Shown here in pieces: positions 17,485-26,177 of a stretch of DNA of 64,000 nt. The number at the start of each line of letters is the position of its first letter. The first letter of the stretch is position 1. A program made the translations under genes and the position numbers. This DNA is from JAFNAG01 sp050011535. Lineage in GTDB: Bacteria; Acidobacteriota; UBA6911. The notes beneath the pieces are model-generated. The model had not been told where the DNA came from, ran no database searches, and saw only the letters and a program-made list of their open reading frames with translations. The DNA is taken from NCBI GenBank assembly GCA_050011535.1, contig JBEKIX010000002.1, positions 1-64,000 on the forward strand. Direction: 5' to 3'.

Positions 17485-17679
17485 GTGAAAAAGCGGAAAA
17501 CAAATCGGAGCGCGGCAAAACGTTTCAAGGTGACCGGAACGGGACTGATCGTTCGGCACCACAGCCACGCTCGCCACCTCCTGACCCATAAAAAGCGCAA
17601 GCGCCTGCGTAAGCTGACATCGCCCGCGTTGGTAAGTAAGGCCGACACGGCGCGCGTCAAAAAGATGCTGAACATTTGA
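17485..17679 (+). CDS. rpmI: Ribosomal protein bL35
   Basis: A 64-residue basic protein with the L35 core RSAAKRFKVTGTG followed by HARHLLTHKKRKRLR. Start is GTG at 17485, chosen because AAGGAG (17473-17478) is 6 nt away and the resulting N-terminus has the expected length; a GTG at 17467 would add six residues. It lies in the infC-rpmI-rplT operon, where L20 commonly represses translation of the preceding genes. Confidence 0.95.
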   Translation: MKKRKTNRSAAKRFKVTGTGLIVRHHSHARHLLTHKKRKRLRKLTSPALVSKADTARVKKMLNI

Positions 17680-17737
17680 GCGTTATCGGCGTCTCGAACT
17701 GGATCGGGCGCCGATCGCCACACTTTGGAGTTGAGAA

Positions 17738-18100
17738 ATGCCGAGAGTAACGAGAGGAAACAAGCGAGTCCAGCGGCGGAAAAAGATCTTAAAGCTCGCC
17801 AAGGGCTACCGTCTGACAAAGAGCAAATTGCATCGATCCGCAAAAGAATCGGTGGATCGCGGCCTGCGCTTCGCGTATCGGGACCGCCGCACAAAGAAAC
17901 GGACTTTCCGCCAGTTGTGGATCGTGCGCGTGGGCGCGGCGGCGCGGCGCAATAAGATGTCTTACAGCCAGTTCATGAGCGGGCTCAAGAAGGCTTGCAT
18001 CGAGCTGGATCGAAAAGTTCTGGCTGAGATCGCCGTCAAGGATCCGGAAACCTTTACGCGCCTCACGGAGACGGCAAGAGCGGCACTGACGGTGGCCTAG
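17738..18100 (+). CDS. rplT: Ribosomal protein bL20
   Basis: A 120-residue 23S rRNA-binding protein, essential for early 50S assembly. The N-terminus (PRVTRGNKRVQRRKKILKLA) and the block RDRRTKKRTFRQLWIVR are typical of the family. It follows rpmI by 58 bp and is followed by a terminator-like hairpin before pheS. Confidence 0.97.
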   Translation: MPRVTRGNKRVQRRKKILKLAKGYRLTKSKLHRSAKESVDRGLRFAYRDRRTKKRTFRQLWIVRVGAAARRNKMSYSQFMSGLKKACIELDRKVLAEIAVKDPETFTRLTETARAALTVA

Positions 18101-18125
18101 GGTTGACCCCAAACTTAGCAAGGAG

Positions 18126-18160
18126 CGCCCGGTGTCCCATGATGCCGGGCGTTTCTCTTT
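18126..18160 (+). terminator. Terminator or attenuator between rplT and pheS
   Basis: A 7-bp GC-only stem CGCCCGG (18126-18132) / CCGGGCG (18145-18151) with a 12-nt loop is followed by TTTCTCTTT. It could end the ribosomal protein transcript or regulate read-through into pheST, as attenuation does in enteric bacteria. No leader peptide rich in Phe was found. Confidence 0.7.
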
Positions 18161-18245
18161 CAGGGGGCAAGAGGCGGCATGGGAAACAGACCCCCTGTTT
18201 TCGGTTGCGCGTTTTCTCTGGCTTCACATCCCCTGAGGTGTGGTG

Positions 18246-19256
18246 ATGAACTTCGAAGAGCTACGAAGACAATTTGAAGCAGACCTCTCCCAAACCCATG
18301 ATCTCAATCAGGTGAAATGCGTACGCGACAAATGGCTGTCGCGGGAAAACGGCATCATTACCGGCGAGATGAAGCGGCTCAGGGATCTGCCAAAAGAAGA
18401 GCGGCCCTTTTTCGGCCACGCGATGAACCAATTGCGAGAGTTTGCGGAGACGAAGATCGAGGAGGTGCGCGCGTACGTCGTGGAATCGGAAACGAGGCGG
18501 CGGAAGAAACGAATCGATGTTACGCGCCCGGGTTTTCCCTATGCTGTCGGCAAGCAGCATCCAATACGGCGCCTGCAACAGGAAATAGAGGAAGTCTTCG
18601 TCAGCCTGGGATTCACGGTTTTCGATCTGCCTGAAGTGGAACGGGATTACTATAATTTCGAAGCCTTGAACATGCCCCGCAATCACCCGGCCCGGGACGC
18701 GCAGGACACCTTTTATTTTGACGAAAACCTGTTGCTGCGCACCCACTGTTCCTCGGTGCAGGTGCATTCGATGGAGACTCTGACACCTCCGATTCGTGCC
18801 GTTGCCACGGGCAAAGCCTATCGCCGCGACCCGTTCGATGCCACGCACTCGCCGATGTTCCATCAGGTCGACATCCTCGTAGTGGATGAAGGCATCACCA
18901 TGGGCGACTTGAAGGGCACGTTGGAAGTGTTCCTCAAACGGATTTTTCATCCTGACATTCGCATGCGGCTTCGGCCTGGTTTTTTTCCATTTGTGGAACC
19001 CGGCGCCGAAGTGGACATCAGTTGCATTTTCTGCGCGGGTGCCGGCTGCCGCATCTGCAAACAAAGCGGCTGGATCGAGATCCTGGGTGCCGGCATGGTT
19101 CATCCCAAGGTGCTGCGAATGTCGGGGATCGACGATGCGCGATACTCGGGGTTTGCCTGGGGCATGGGCATTGACAGAGTGGCAATCCTCAAGTACGGAG
19201 TTGACGACATTCGACTGTTTTTTGAAAATGACCTCAGGTTTTTAACCCAGTTTTGA
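18246..19256 (+). CDS. pheS: Phenylalanyl-tRNA synthetase alpha subunit
   Basis: A 336-residue catalytic subunit of the alpha2-beta2 PheRS. Three tandem possible starts (GTG 18240, GTG 18243, ATG 18246) occur; ATG 18246 has the best distance from GAGG at 18235-18238. The N-terminal coiled coil (about 1-85) binds tRNA. Motif 2-like FHQVDILVVDEG, the Phe pocket PGFFPFVEPGAEVD and motif 3 GFAWGMGIDRVAILKYG are all intact. It contains an unusual Cys cluster, CIFCAGAGCRIC, that may bind metal. pheT starts 14 bp downstream. Confidence 0.96.
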   Translation: MNFEELRRQFEADLSQTHDLNQVKCVRDKWLSRENGIITGEMKRLRDLPKEERPFFGHAMNQLREFAETKIEEVRAYVVESETRRRKKRIDVTRPGFPYAVGKQHPIRRLQQEIEEVFVSLGFTVFDLPEVERDYYNFEALNMPRNHPARDAQDTFYFDENLLLRTHCSSVQVHSMETLTPPIRAVATGKAYRRDPFDATHSPMFHQVDILVVDEGITMGDLKGTLEVFLKRIFHPDIRMRLRPGFFPFVEPGAEVDISCIFCAGAGCRICKQSGWIEILGAGMVHPKVLRMSGIDDARYSGFAWGMGIDRVAILKYGVDDIRLFFENDLRFLTQF

Positions 19257-19270
19257 TCAGGACCAGCGCG

Positions 19271-21319
19271 ATGAAAATCAGCCTCGAGTGGTTGCAGCAG
19301 TTTCTCGACCTGCCTCAGGACCTTGCACGGCTGCGCGAGGACCTCACCATGGCCGGGCTCGTCGTGGAGTCTGTGGCAGAGGTTCACGGTGCACCCGTAT
19401 TCGAGATGGAGATCACCTCGAACCGGCCGGACTGCATCTCGTATTTGGGAATCGCCAGGGAAATCGCCGCGCTATACGGGAAACGGCTCAGGAGAATGCC
19501 TGCTGCCAGGGAACTGCACATCGAAACAGAGAGAATTCCATACTCGATCGCGATCCGCGATGCCGATTTATGTCCGCGGTATGTGGGCCTGGTGCTCGAT
19601 GAAATCCGGGTTGCACCGTCACCTCTCTGGATGCAGCGTCGCCTGGAGGCCTCCGGCATGCGACCCGTAAATAACATCGTCGACATCACGAACTATGTCC
19701 TGCTGGAACGTGGTCACCCGCTGCATGCCTTTGATTTCGATCTGCTGCGAGGCGGTAGAATCGTAGTCGGGCGCGCGCACCCGGAACAGAAGATCGTGAC
19801 CCTCGATGGTGTGGAACGCACGTTGGACGGTGAGATGTTGCTCATCAACGATGGCGCCGGCCCGGTCGCAATCGCGGGTGTGATGGGAGGACAAAACTCT
19901 GAGATCGGCGCAACGACGCGGAGAGTTCTGATCGAGTGCGCCTATTTCCAGCCGGCTTCGATTCGCAGGACCTCGAGGAAACTCGGCCTCTCCACCGAGG
20001 CCAGCTATCGTTTCGAGCGTGGTGCGGATTGGAACGGGCCGGTCGCGGCGACGGCGCGCTGCTGCTATCTAATCCAAAAGATCGCGGGCGGGCGCATCGC
20101 GGGCAGCGTTCAGGATGTCTATCCGGCGCCATTGCGTCCGGTCGAAATCGAGCTGCGTCTGGCGCGCGCGGAGTCGTTGCTCGGGGTGCCGCTGACGCCC
20201 GCTTTTGTCCGGGACACTCTCAAGCGGCTGAACTTCAAGCCGGTTCGCAAGGGTAAAGGGCTTTGGCAGGTTGCATGCCCGAGCTATCGGGCAGATATGG
20301 AGCTGGAGGCCGATCTTATCGAGGAAATCGCGCGCTTTTATGGATATGGGAACATTCCGGCGACGATCCCGTACAGCAGAAACACGGGAAAGCCGTCTCC
20401 GGTGCGGCCCTATGAGGACACTGCCAGAGGAATCCTCCTGGGCCTTGGTTATTACGAGAGCGTGAACCTGAGCTTCGCAAATCAGGAAGACCAGCGTGTT
20501 TTCCCGCCGGCGGGAGAAAGGGCCCTTGAGATCCGCAACGCGATGACGGAGGAAACGCAGTTCATGCGGGCGCATCTAACTCCCGGGCTTCTCCGCGCCG
20601 CGAAGCACAATTTCAATCATAATCAGCGGTTTGTGCGCTTATTTGAAATCGGCAAGACGTTTGGAAGAGCGGCGGACGGAGCGGTCCTAGAGCGAAACCT
20701 GCTAGCAATTCTCGGCACCGGAAGCATGGCCGGCGCCAACTGGCACAATTCAGCGGCAAACTATGATTTTTTCCACCTCAAAGGCGTGGTCAGCGCACTT
20801 CTGGAGGGAATGCGCTGTGCTCCCGCTGAGGTGGTTCCGGTTTCGGATGTGCCGTGGTTGCATCCCGAGACGGCTGCCGCGCTGCTGGTTGCCGGCAAAC
20901 GCTACGGCGTCCTGGGGGCACTGCACCCGGAGCTTGAAGAACGGTTGAAGCTGAAGCAGACCGTTTATGTTGCGGAAATTGACTTTCAGGAATTGTACGC
21001 TCACCTCTTTACGCCCGTGCGCTTCGAACCGGTCGCTCGTTTTCCTGGAGTGGAGAGGGACCTCTCCTTCATGGTTTCCCGTGACGTTTCCTACGCTGCT
21101 TTGCGTAAGGGCATCCTCGGACTCGGGGTTGCCGAATTGGCGGAATTGGAGCTGACGGACGTCTATGAAGGAAACCAGGTTCCTGCTGACAAGGTGAGCA
21201 TGACTCTCCGGATCGTGTTCCGCGATCGCGAAGGAACTCTCACCGTTGACCGGGTGCAGGGGTTCAGCGATAATATTCGCACTTTTCTGCGTGATCATTT
21301 TAGCGCTGAAAATAGATAG
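19271..21319 (+). CDS. pheT: Phenylalanyl-tRNA synthetase beta subunit lacking the B2 tRNA-binding domain
   Basis: A 682-residue subunit, about 110 shorter than the common form of about 795. After the first 40 residues (MKISLEWLQQFLDLP...GLVVESV) the sequence passes directly to FEMEITSNRPDCISYLGIARE, the start of the next conserved block, so the OB-fold (EMAP-II-like) domain that usually lies between them is absent. The B3/B4 editing region, B5 and the C-terminal anticodon-recognition domain (VARFPGVERDLSFMV) remain. Start is ATG 19271; a TTG 18 bp upstream is the only alternative. Charging with Phe should still work because the lost domain is accessory. Confidence 0.95.
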   Translation: MKISLEWLQQFLDLPQDLARLREDLTMAGLVVESVAEVHGAPVFEMEITSNRPDCISYLGIAREIAALYGKRLRRMPAARELHIETERIPYSIAIRDADLCPRYVGLVLDEIRVAPSPLWMQRRLEASGMRPVNNIVDITNYVLLERGHPLHAFDFDLLRGGRIVVGRAHPEQKIVTLDGVERTLDGEMLLINDGAGPVAIAGVMGGQNSEIGATTRRVLIECAYFQPASIRRTSRKLGLSTEASYRFERGADWNGPVAATARCCYLIQKIAGGRIAGSVQDVYPAPLRPVEIELRLARAESLLGVPLTPAFVRDTLKRLNFKPVRKGKGLWQVACPSYRADMELEADLIEEIARFYGYGNIPATIPYSRNTGKPSPVRPYEDTARGILLGLGYYESVNLSFANQEDQRVFPPAGERALEIRNAMTEETQFMRAHLTPGLLRAAKHNFNHNQRFVRLFEIGKTFGRAADGAVLERNLLAILGTGSMAGANWHNSAANYDFFHLKGVVSALLEGMRCAPAEVVPVSDVPWLHPETAAALLVAGKRYGVLGALHPELEERLKLKQTVYVAEIDFQELYAHLFTPVRFEPVARFPGVERDLSFMVSRDVSYAALRKGILGLGVAELAELELTDVYEGNQVPADKVSMTLRIVFRDREGTLTVDRVQGFSDNIRTFLRDHFSAENR

Positions 21320-21326
21320 GGCTGAC

Positions 21327-21605
21327 ATGACTGACAACATTACTCAACTGGAACTGACTGGCCTGGAACGATTCAGCCACTTAGAGGACAAGATTTTTCG
21401 GGTTGTCGAAGCCTTCAAGACGATCAAAAGGGAAAATGAGACTCTTCAGACGGAGAGTCAAAAACTGAAAGTTGAGATCGAAGTGTTGCGCCGAAACGAG
21501 GCTTCGTACAATCAAAATGTGACGCAAATTCAAAAGGAGAGGGAGGCGCTGCGCGAGCGGGTCGAAAAAGCTCTCAGCCTTCTGGCGACGCTAGAAGTGA
21601 GATAA
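21327..21605 (+). CDS. Small coiled-coil protein next to zapA (ZapB-like position)
   Basis: A 92-residue protein, nearly all heptad coiled coil (ERFSHLEDKIFRVVEAFKTIK... ENETLQTESQKLKVEIEVLR). Start ATG 21327 is 7 bp after the pheT stop. Size, coiled coil and place before zapA suggest a ZapB-like division factor, but coiled coils are not diagnostic, so no symbol is given. Confidence 0.75.
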   Translation: MTDNITQLELTGLERFSHLEDKIFRVVEAFKTIKRENETLQTESQKLKVEIEVLRRNEASYNQNVTQIQKEREALRERVEKALSLLATLEVR

Positions 21606-21644
21606 TCCCGCGGGAACCCTGCGCTGCCGCCAGCGGGGAATGCG

Positions 21645-21938
21645 ATGGAAAATCCGCAATCCGGCGTCGTGGACGTCAAGATTTATGACCGCGAATACAG
21701 GCTGCGTACCAGCGGCGAAGCGGACCGACTGCGATCGGTCTGCTCCTACCTTGACAAGAAGATGCGCGAGGTATCCGCATCGTCGGGTTCTGTGGATACG
21801 CTGAAGGTCGCCGTCCTGGCTGCGTTGAGCATCGGCGACGAACTTTTCCGTGCCCGGGACGCTCTCCAGAAGATGGATGACTCCGTGAGCCGTCGTTCGC
21901 TTGCCTGCGTTTCCATGCTTGATCGCTTCCTCTGCTGA
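21645..21938 (+). CDS. zapA: Cell division protein ZapA
   Basis: A 97-residue protein with the ZapA pattern: VDVKIYDREYRLRTSGEADRL at the N-terminus, then a helix (VCSYLDKKMREVSAS) and SVDTLKVAVLAALSIGDELF. ZapA bundles FtsZ filaments at midcell. The last 15 residues (SLACVSMLDRFLC) are unlike the usual acidic coiled-coil tail and end early, so a truncation or local frameshift of the tail cannot be excluded. It is the last gene of the thrS-to-zapA plus-strand run. Confidence 0.85.
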   Translation: MENPQSGVVDVKIYDREYRLRTSGEADRLRSVCSYLDKKMREVSASSGSVDTLKVAVLAALSIGDELFRARDALQKMDDSVSRRSLACVSMLDRFLC

Positions 21939-22098
21939 TCGGACCTAATCCCCCGAGGATCAGACCTCGAGAATTGCACAAGTATTCACTGAATAAGAGA
22001 TTTTGCATGCATTCGTGGCCATCTGATTTCTGCTCGAGGATGAATCTCGCCTTAAGTTAACAGCATTGGAGCTAAGATCGCTTAGGAAAACCACTGCC

Positions 22099-22878
22099 TC
22101 AGGCGGGGACGTTGATGCGAGAAATCGAGGTGGACAGGCCGCTCGATTCGTCAATCTCGACGACGGCGCCGCAAAAGCGGCAGTTCGCCGATGCGGGTTC
22201 CAACCGTACTGGTATCTGCTTCAAAAAGCGTTCCAGGGCAAGATCAGGGATGGAACCAATGACGGAATCATGGGGTCCCGTCATGCCCAAGTCGGTGATG
22301 AATGCCGTGCCTCTGGGAAGAATGCGTTCATCCGCGGTCTGTACATGGGTATGAGTGCCCACGACGGCACTCACGCGCCCGTCGATATACCATGCGAACG
22401 CCTGCTTTTCCGAGGTCGCCTCCGCATGAAAGTCGACGAGCACTACCGGCGTTTGCCGCCGCGCTTCTTCCACGGCAGCCTCTCCGACTACGAAGGGGCA
22501 ATCGATCGACGGCAGATAGACACGCCCCTGCAGGTTCAGGACCGCAACGCGCACGCCACAGCGGCTGTCTCCGATGAAGAGACCCGTTCCGGGCGTCGCA
22601 GGAGGGTAGTTATGCGGCCGCAGAAGCCTGGGTTGTTGGGCAAGGTAGGGAAGGATGGCGCGTTTATCCCAGACGTGATTGCCACTGGTGAGAACATCAA
22701 TATCGGCGGACAGGAACTCCTCGGCGATTTGAGGAGTGATGCCAAATCCGCCGGAGGCGTTTTCCACGTTGGCTACGCAAAAGTCGATTCGGTGTGCCTG
22801 AACCAGGCCATGAAGCTTGTCGAAAAGAGCTCTTCGGCCGGGCTTGCCAAAGACATCTCCTATGAAGAGGACGCGCAT
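22099..22878 (-). CDS. ymdB: YmdB family metallophosphoesterase (2',3'-cyclic nucleotide phosphodiesterase)
   Basis: A 259-residue dinuclear metal phosphodiesterase. Metal-binding motifs are visible in order: FIGDVFGKPGR, ENASGGFGI, TSGNHVWDK, VDFHAEATSEKQAF and GTHTHVQTAD. In Bacillus YmdB hydrolyses 2',3'-cAMP and influences multicellular development. The gene starts about 60 bp after the 3' end of the 6S RNA gene on the same strand and converges with zapA. In Bacillus ymdB lies next to rny (RNase Y); no rny is in this window. Confidence 0.92.
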   Translation of the reverse strand: MRVLFIGDVFGKPGRRALFDKLHGLVQAHRIDFCVANVENASGGFGITPQIAEEFLSADIDVLTSGNHVWDKRAILPYLAQQPRLLRPHNYPPATPGTGLFIGDSRCGVRVAVLNLQGRVYLPSIDCPFVVGEAAVEEARRQTPVVLVDFHAEATSEKQAFAWYIDGRVSAVVGTHTHVQTADERILPRGTAFITDLGMTGPHDSVIGSIPDLALERFLKQIPVRLEPASANCRFCGAVVEIDESSGLSTSISRINVPA

Positions 22879-22938
22879 GTCGGAGATCCTATTCTCATTC
22901 GTGCAATCCTAATCCGGTGACTGGACTAGGCAAAAAAA

Positions 22939-23119
22939 GACCCCCGCGCCGCCGTGTGGCATCATCTATTTGAACCTTGTCTCCAAGGGGGTGACCTGCA
23001 CGCCGCATCAGGCAATCAAGTTCCCGCGGGAAAAGTTTGCTCACCGCGACGCGACTTGGCCTCCCGTCAAATAGAATGTTGGCTCAAACAAAATTTGCCA
23101 TCACCAACATTGCAGGGGC
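22939..23119 (-). ncRNA. ssrS: 6S RNA, inhibitor of RNA polymerase holoenzyme
   Basis: About 181 nt on the minus strand. The ends pair as GCCCCUGC (23119-23112) with GCGGGGGU (22947-22940), followed inward by GUG-A-UGGCA/UGCCACAC. The 3' half contains the small hairpin CCTTG-GAGA-CAAGG followed by TTCAA (within 22971-22988), and the sequences GAGCC, GCGGTGAGCA, GGTCACC and CGGCGGC occur in the same order as in Escherichia coli 6S RNA. A run of seven T follows (22938-22932). A good promoter lies directly upstream. The neighbouring zapA is also the neighbour of ssrS in enteric bacteria. The RNA mimics open promoter DNA and dampens transcription in stationary phase. Confidence 0.85.
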
Positions 23120-23125
23120 GCCTTT

Positions 23126-23154
23126 ATCATACCCAACCCCTCAGGCACGGTCAA
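23126..23154 (-). promoter_or_regulatory. Promoter of the 6S RNA gene
   Basis: On the minus strand, TTGACC (23154-23149), a 17-bp spacer and TATGAT (23131-23126). The start point predicted 6-7 nt downstream coincides with the 5' end of the 6S RNA closing stem. Confidence 0.75.
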
Positions 23155-23165
23155 GCCATGCCAAA

Positions 23166-23216
23166 TTCGAGATTCGAGATTCGAGATTCGAGATTTAGAA
23201 TTTCGAATCTCGAATC
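23166..23216. repeat. Four tandem 7-bp repeats with an inverted copy
   Basis: TTCGAGA is repeated exactly four times (23166-23193). A 14-bp inverted copy, TCGAATCTCGAATC, follows at 23203-23216, so the region can fold into a hairpin with the repeat in register or slipped by 7 bp. It lies 10 bp beyond the uvrA stop, where it might act as a weak terminator or transcript stabiliser. It is too short and too regular for CRISPR. Confidence 0.85.
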
Positions 23217-23225
23217 AGCCTTCGT

Positions 23226-26177
23226 TCAACCCTTCGATTTGAGAGAAGCGCGGGTCAGATGATTCTTGAGGAAGTGGGCCGTGTAGGAATTCTCCGCGTG
23301 GATGAGATCGTCCGGAGTGCCTTCGAAAAGCATCCGGCCTCCAGCAGATCCTCCCTCGGGGCCGAGGTCGATTACCCAGTCGGCACTCTTGATAACATCG
23401 AGGTTATGCTCGATGACCAGCAGGGAATTGTCGGCTTGGATCAACTTATCGAAAGCCGCTAGAAGTTTGCGGATATCATCGAAGTGAAGCCCGGTAGTTG
23501 GCTCATCAAAGATATAGAGTGCGTTTCCTGAACTCTGTCCTGAAATGAAAGCGGCGAGCTTGATCCGCTGTGCTTCTCCGCCGGAAAGGGAATTTGCCGA
23601 CTGTCCGAGGCGCAAGTATCCCAAGCCAACGTCCGCCAATACGCGAAGCTTCCGTAGCAAGGGGGGATGTCCGGCAAAGAACTGAAGGGCTTCGTGTACC
23701 GTAAGATTGAGCACTTCGGCGATGTTTTTTCCTTTGTATCTGACCTCGAGAATCAGGCTCTTGTAGCGCGTTCCTTTGCATTCCTCGCAGGTGAGTTCCA
23801 CGTCGGCGAGAAACTGCATCTCGACCGTAATGGTTCCGCTTCCCTGGCAAGTTTCGCAACGGCCGCCCTTCAAGTTGAAGGAGAAATGGCCAGGCTGCAG
23901 GTTGCGGGCGTAAGCATCACGCGTGCCGGCAAAGATCTGGCGGATGGCATCGAAAGCTTTAATATAGGTGACGGGGTTCGACCGCGGTGTCCTGCCAATC
24001 GGCGACTGATCGACCAGTACGGCATCGCTGATCAGTTCGGCTCCTCGAAGCGTGTCGTACCCTTGCTGGCCTTCCGACGCGCGTCCCCGTTCCTTCTTGA
24101 CGGCGGCATAGAGCACATCGTGGACGAGAGTGGACTTACCGCTGCCGCTCACCCCGGTGATGCAGGCGAAAATGCCCAACGGGATCCGCACGTTCAGATT
24201 CTTGAGGTTGTGCTTGTGTGCATTGGTGATCTCGAGATACCGGCCATTCGGGCGGCGGCGGAAAATCGGTGTTGGAATCTTCAGCGCCCCCTTGAGATAG
24301 CGGCCGGTAAGAGAGGTATCGGACCGGCACAAACCCTGGTAGGAACCTTGGTAGATCACCTCACCGCCATTCTCCCCGGCGCGCGGTCCGAGATCGATGA
24401 CGTGATCGGCGGCGCTCATGATCTCGCGATCATGTTCGACCACCAGGACGGTGTTGCCCAGGGACTTCAGATTTTCCAGGATCTCGATGAGGCGTCTGCT
24501 GTCGCGCGGATGTAATCCGATGCTCGGCTCGTCAAGGACGTAAAGGGCGCCAACCAGCATGGATCCCAAAGACGTTGCAAGTTGAATGCGCTGGGATTCA
24601 CCTCCAGAGAGCGTGGAAGAAAGCCGGTCCAGCGTGAGGTAGTCGAGTCCTACGCGAACAAGCAGGTCCAGGCGATAGCGGATCTCCTCGAGGATCTTGT
24701 TGGATATTGCCAGTACCTGCGGTGAGAGGGATAGTCGGCGGAAGAACTGTGCGCTCTCGCCGACGGTCATGCGGGCTACTTCAGCAATTCCTTTTCCCTC
24801 GAGCGAAACGTCGCGCGCCTCACGGCGCAATCGGTCGCCGCCGCAACTCGGACAGAGCGCATAGCCGCGATAGCGGCTGATGAAGATACGCACGTGCATC
24901 TTGTATTTCTTGCGTTCGAGATAAGCAAAAAACCCGCGAATTCCCGGAAATCCTCCTTTGCCGTTGATCACAAGCTCACGGTGCTCCGGGGGCAACAGCT
25001 CCCAGGGGAGATTGACGTCGATGCCCGAAGTGAGGGCAAAGTTCAAAAAGCGGTTCTGTATGCCCCGATAACGCGGCTTCATCCAGGGGGCGACAGCACC
25101 CTGGGCGAGGCTTTTGGATTTGTCCGGAACGACCAGGTCGAGATCGAGGGTCACCGTATTGCCGAAACCCTGGCACTCCGAGCAGGCTCCATAGGGATTG
25201 TTGAAGGAGAAAAGCCTTGGCTCCGGTTCTTCATAAGATAGGCCGCATAATTGACATTCGAAGCGTTCGCTGAATTTGACCAGTCTGCCGGCAGGATGTC
25301 GTACCCAGCGAATCTGAGAATAGGAATTCGCAAAATTCCGCTCCTCATCCTCCTGCGGCTCAGACAGCAGCAATAATTCAATGCGTCCTTCCGACTCGCG
25401 GCCACACAGCTCGACCGAATCCAGGAGCCTGCCACGCACGTCATCCTCAACCACCAGCCGGTCGACGACGATATGAACGTCGGCACCGGGATTCCTGCGC
25501 AAAGTTTCGACCGCGTTGGACAGATCGACGACGTCGCTCCCAATCAGAAGACGCAAAAACCCCTGCTGCTGAAGTCCGGGCAGGATGGTAGCGAGACCGG
25601 CAACCCGGGACTCCTGCTGATTCGCGCCTGATGCCGGGGAGGATTTCCTGGATCCTCTTCGATGGGAGATTTCCGAGGCGGCAGATGCGGCCGGGACGGA
25701 CAACGGCATGCAAACATAGATACGCATTCCGCGCGGCAGCGACATCACGAAATCACCGATCTTTTCAGGAGTGTCCTTCTCAACGACCCGGCCGCAGCTG
25801 TGGCAATGGGTGACCCCGATGCGCGCATAGAGCAGTCGTAGATAATCATTGATCTCCGTAACGGTCCCGACCGTCGATCGCGGATTGCGCGTATAGCTCT
25901 TTTGGCGAATGGCGAGCGCGGGGCATATTCCGACAATGTCGTCGACATCGGGCCGGTCGATGCGTTCGAGGAACTGGCGGGCATACGCCGAAAGGGAGGC
26001 CACATAGCGACGCTGGCCCTCGGCATAGATAGTATCGAATGCCAGACTGCTCTTGCCGCTGCCTGAAACGCCGGTAACCACGGTCAGAGAATTGAGAGGG
26101 AGCTCGACCGTGATGTTTTTCAAATTATGGACTCTGGCGCCCAAAACTACGATTGCGCCGTTGTTTTCAGCGGCCAA
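23226..26177 (-). CDS. uvrA: UvrABC system protein A (excinuclease subunit)
   Basis: A 983-residue DNA damage sensor with two ABC ATPase modules. Module I has GVSGSGKSSLAFDTIYAEGQ and the signature LSGGESQRIQLA; module II has GVSGSGKSTLVHDVLY, LSGGEAQRIKLA and IFDEPTTGLH. Zinc modules show as CQLCGL...CSECQG in the first half and CETCQGSG...CEECKGTRY in the second. It is about 40 residues longer than usual; the excess is mainly a Ser/Ala/Arg-rich insertion (SVPAASAASEISHRRGSRK) in the first half before the block LLIGSDVVDL. It is the only uvr gene in the window. Confidence 0.97.
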   Translation of the reverse strand: MAAENNGAIVVLGARVHNLKNITVELPLNSLTVVTGVSGSGKSSLAFDTIYAEGQRRYVASLSAYARQFLERIDRPDVDDIVGICPALAIRQKSYTRNPRSTVGTVTEINDYLRLLYARIGVTHCHSCGRVVEKDTPEKIGDFVMSLPRGMRIYVCMPLSVPAASAASEISHRRGSRKSSPASGANQQESRVAGLATILPGLQQQGFLRLLIGSDVVDLSNAVETLRRNPGADVHIVVDRLVVEDDVRGRLLDSVELCGRESEGRIELLLLSEPQEDEERNFANSYSQIRWVRHPAGRLVKFSERFECQLCGLSYEEPEPRLFSFNNPYGACSECQGFGNTVTLDLDLVVPDKSKSLAQGAVAPWMKPRYRGIQNRFLNFALTSGIDVNLPWELLPPEHRELVINGKGGFPGIRGFFAYLERKKYKMHVRIFISRYRGYALCPSCGGDRLRREARDVSLEGKGIAEVARMTVGESAQFFRRLSLSPQVLAISNKILEEIRYRLDLLVRVGLDYLTLDRLSSTLSGGESQRIQLATSLGSMLVGALYVLDEPSIGLHPRDSRRLIEILENLKSLGNTVLVVEHDREIMSAADHVIDLGPRAGENGGEVIYQGSYQGLCRSDTSLTGRYLKGALKIPTPIFRRRPNGRYLEITNAHKHNLKNLNVRIPLGIFACITGVSGSGKSTLVHDVLYAAVKKERGRASEGQQGYDTLRGAELISDAVLVDQSPIGRTPRSNPVTYIKAFDAIRQIFAGTRDAYARNLQPGHFSFNLKGGRCETCQGSGTITVEMQFLADVELTCEECKGTRYKSLILEVRYKGKNIAEVLNLTVHEALQFFAGHPPLLRKLRVLADVGLGYLRLGQSANSLSGGEAQRIKLAAFISGQSSGNALYIFDEPTTGLHFDDIRKLLAAFDKLIQADNSLLVIEHNLDVIKSADWVIDLGPEGGSAGGRMLFEGTPDDLIHAENSYTAHFLKNHLTRASLKSKG

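Noticed and set aside
22066..22920. 284-codon plus-strand frame opposite ymdB
   Set aside because: The minus strand carries all metal-binding motifs of YmdB; the plus-strand product has none.
23166..23216. CRISPR-like repeat array
   Set aside because: Repeats are 7 bp and directly adjacent with no spacers, and no cas gene is present.
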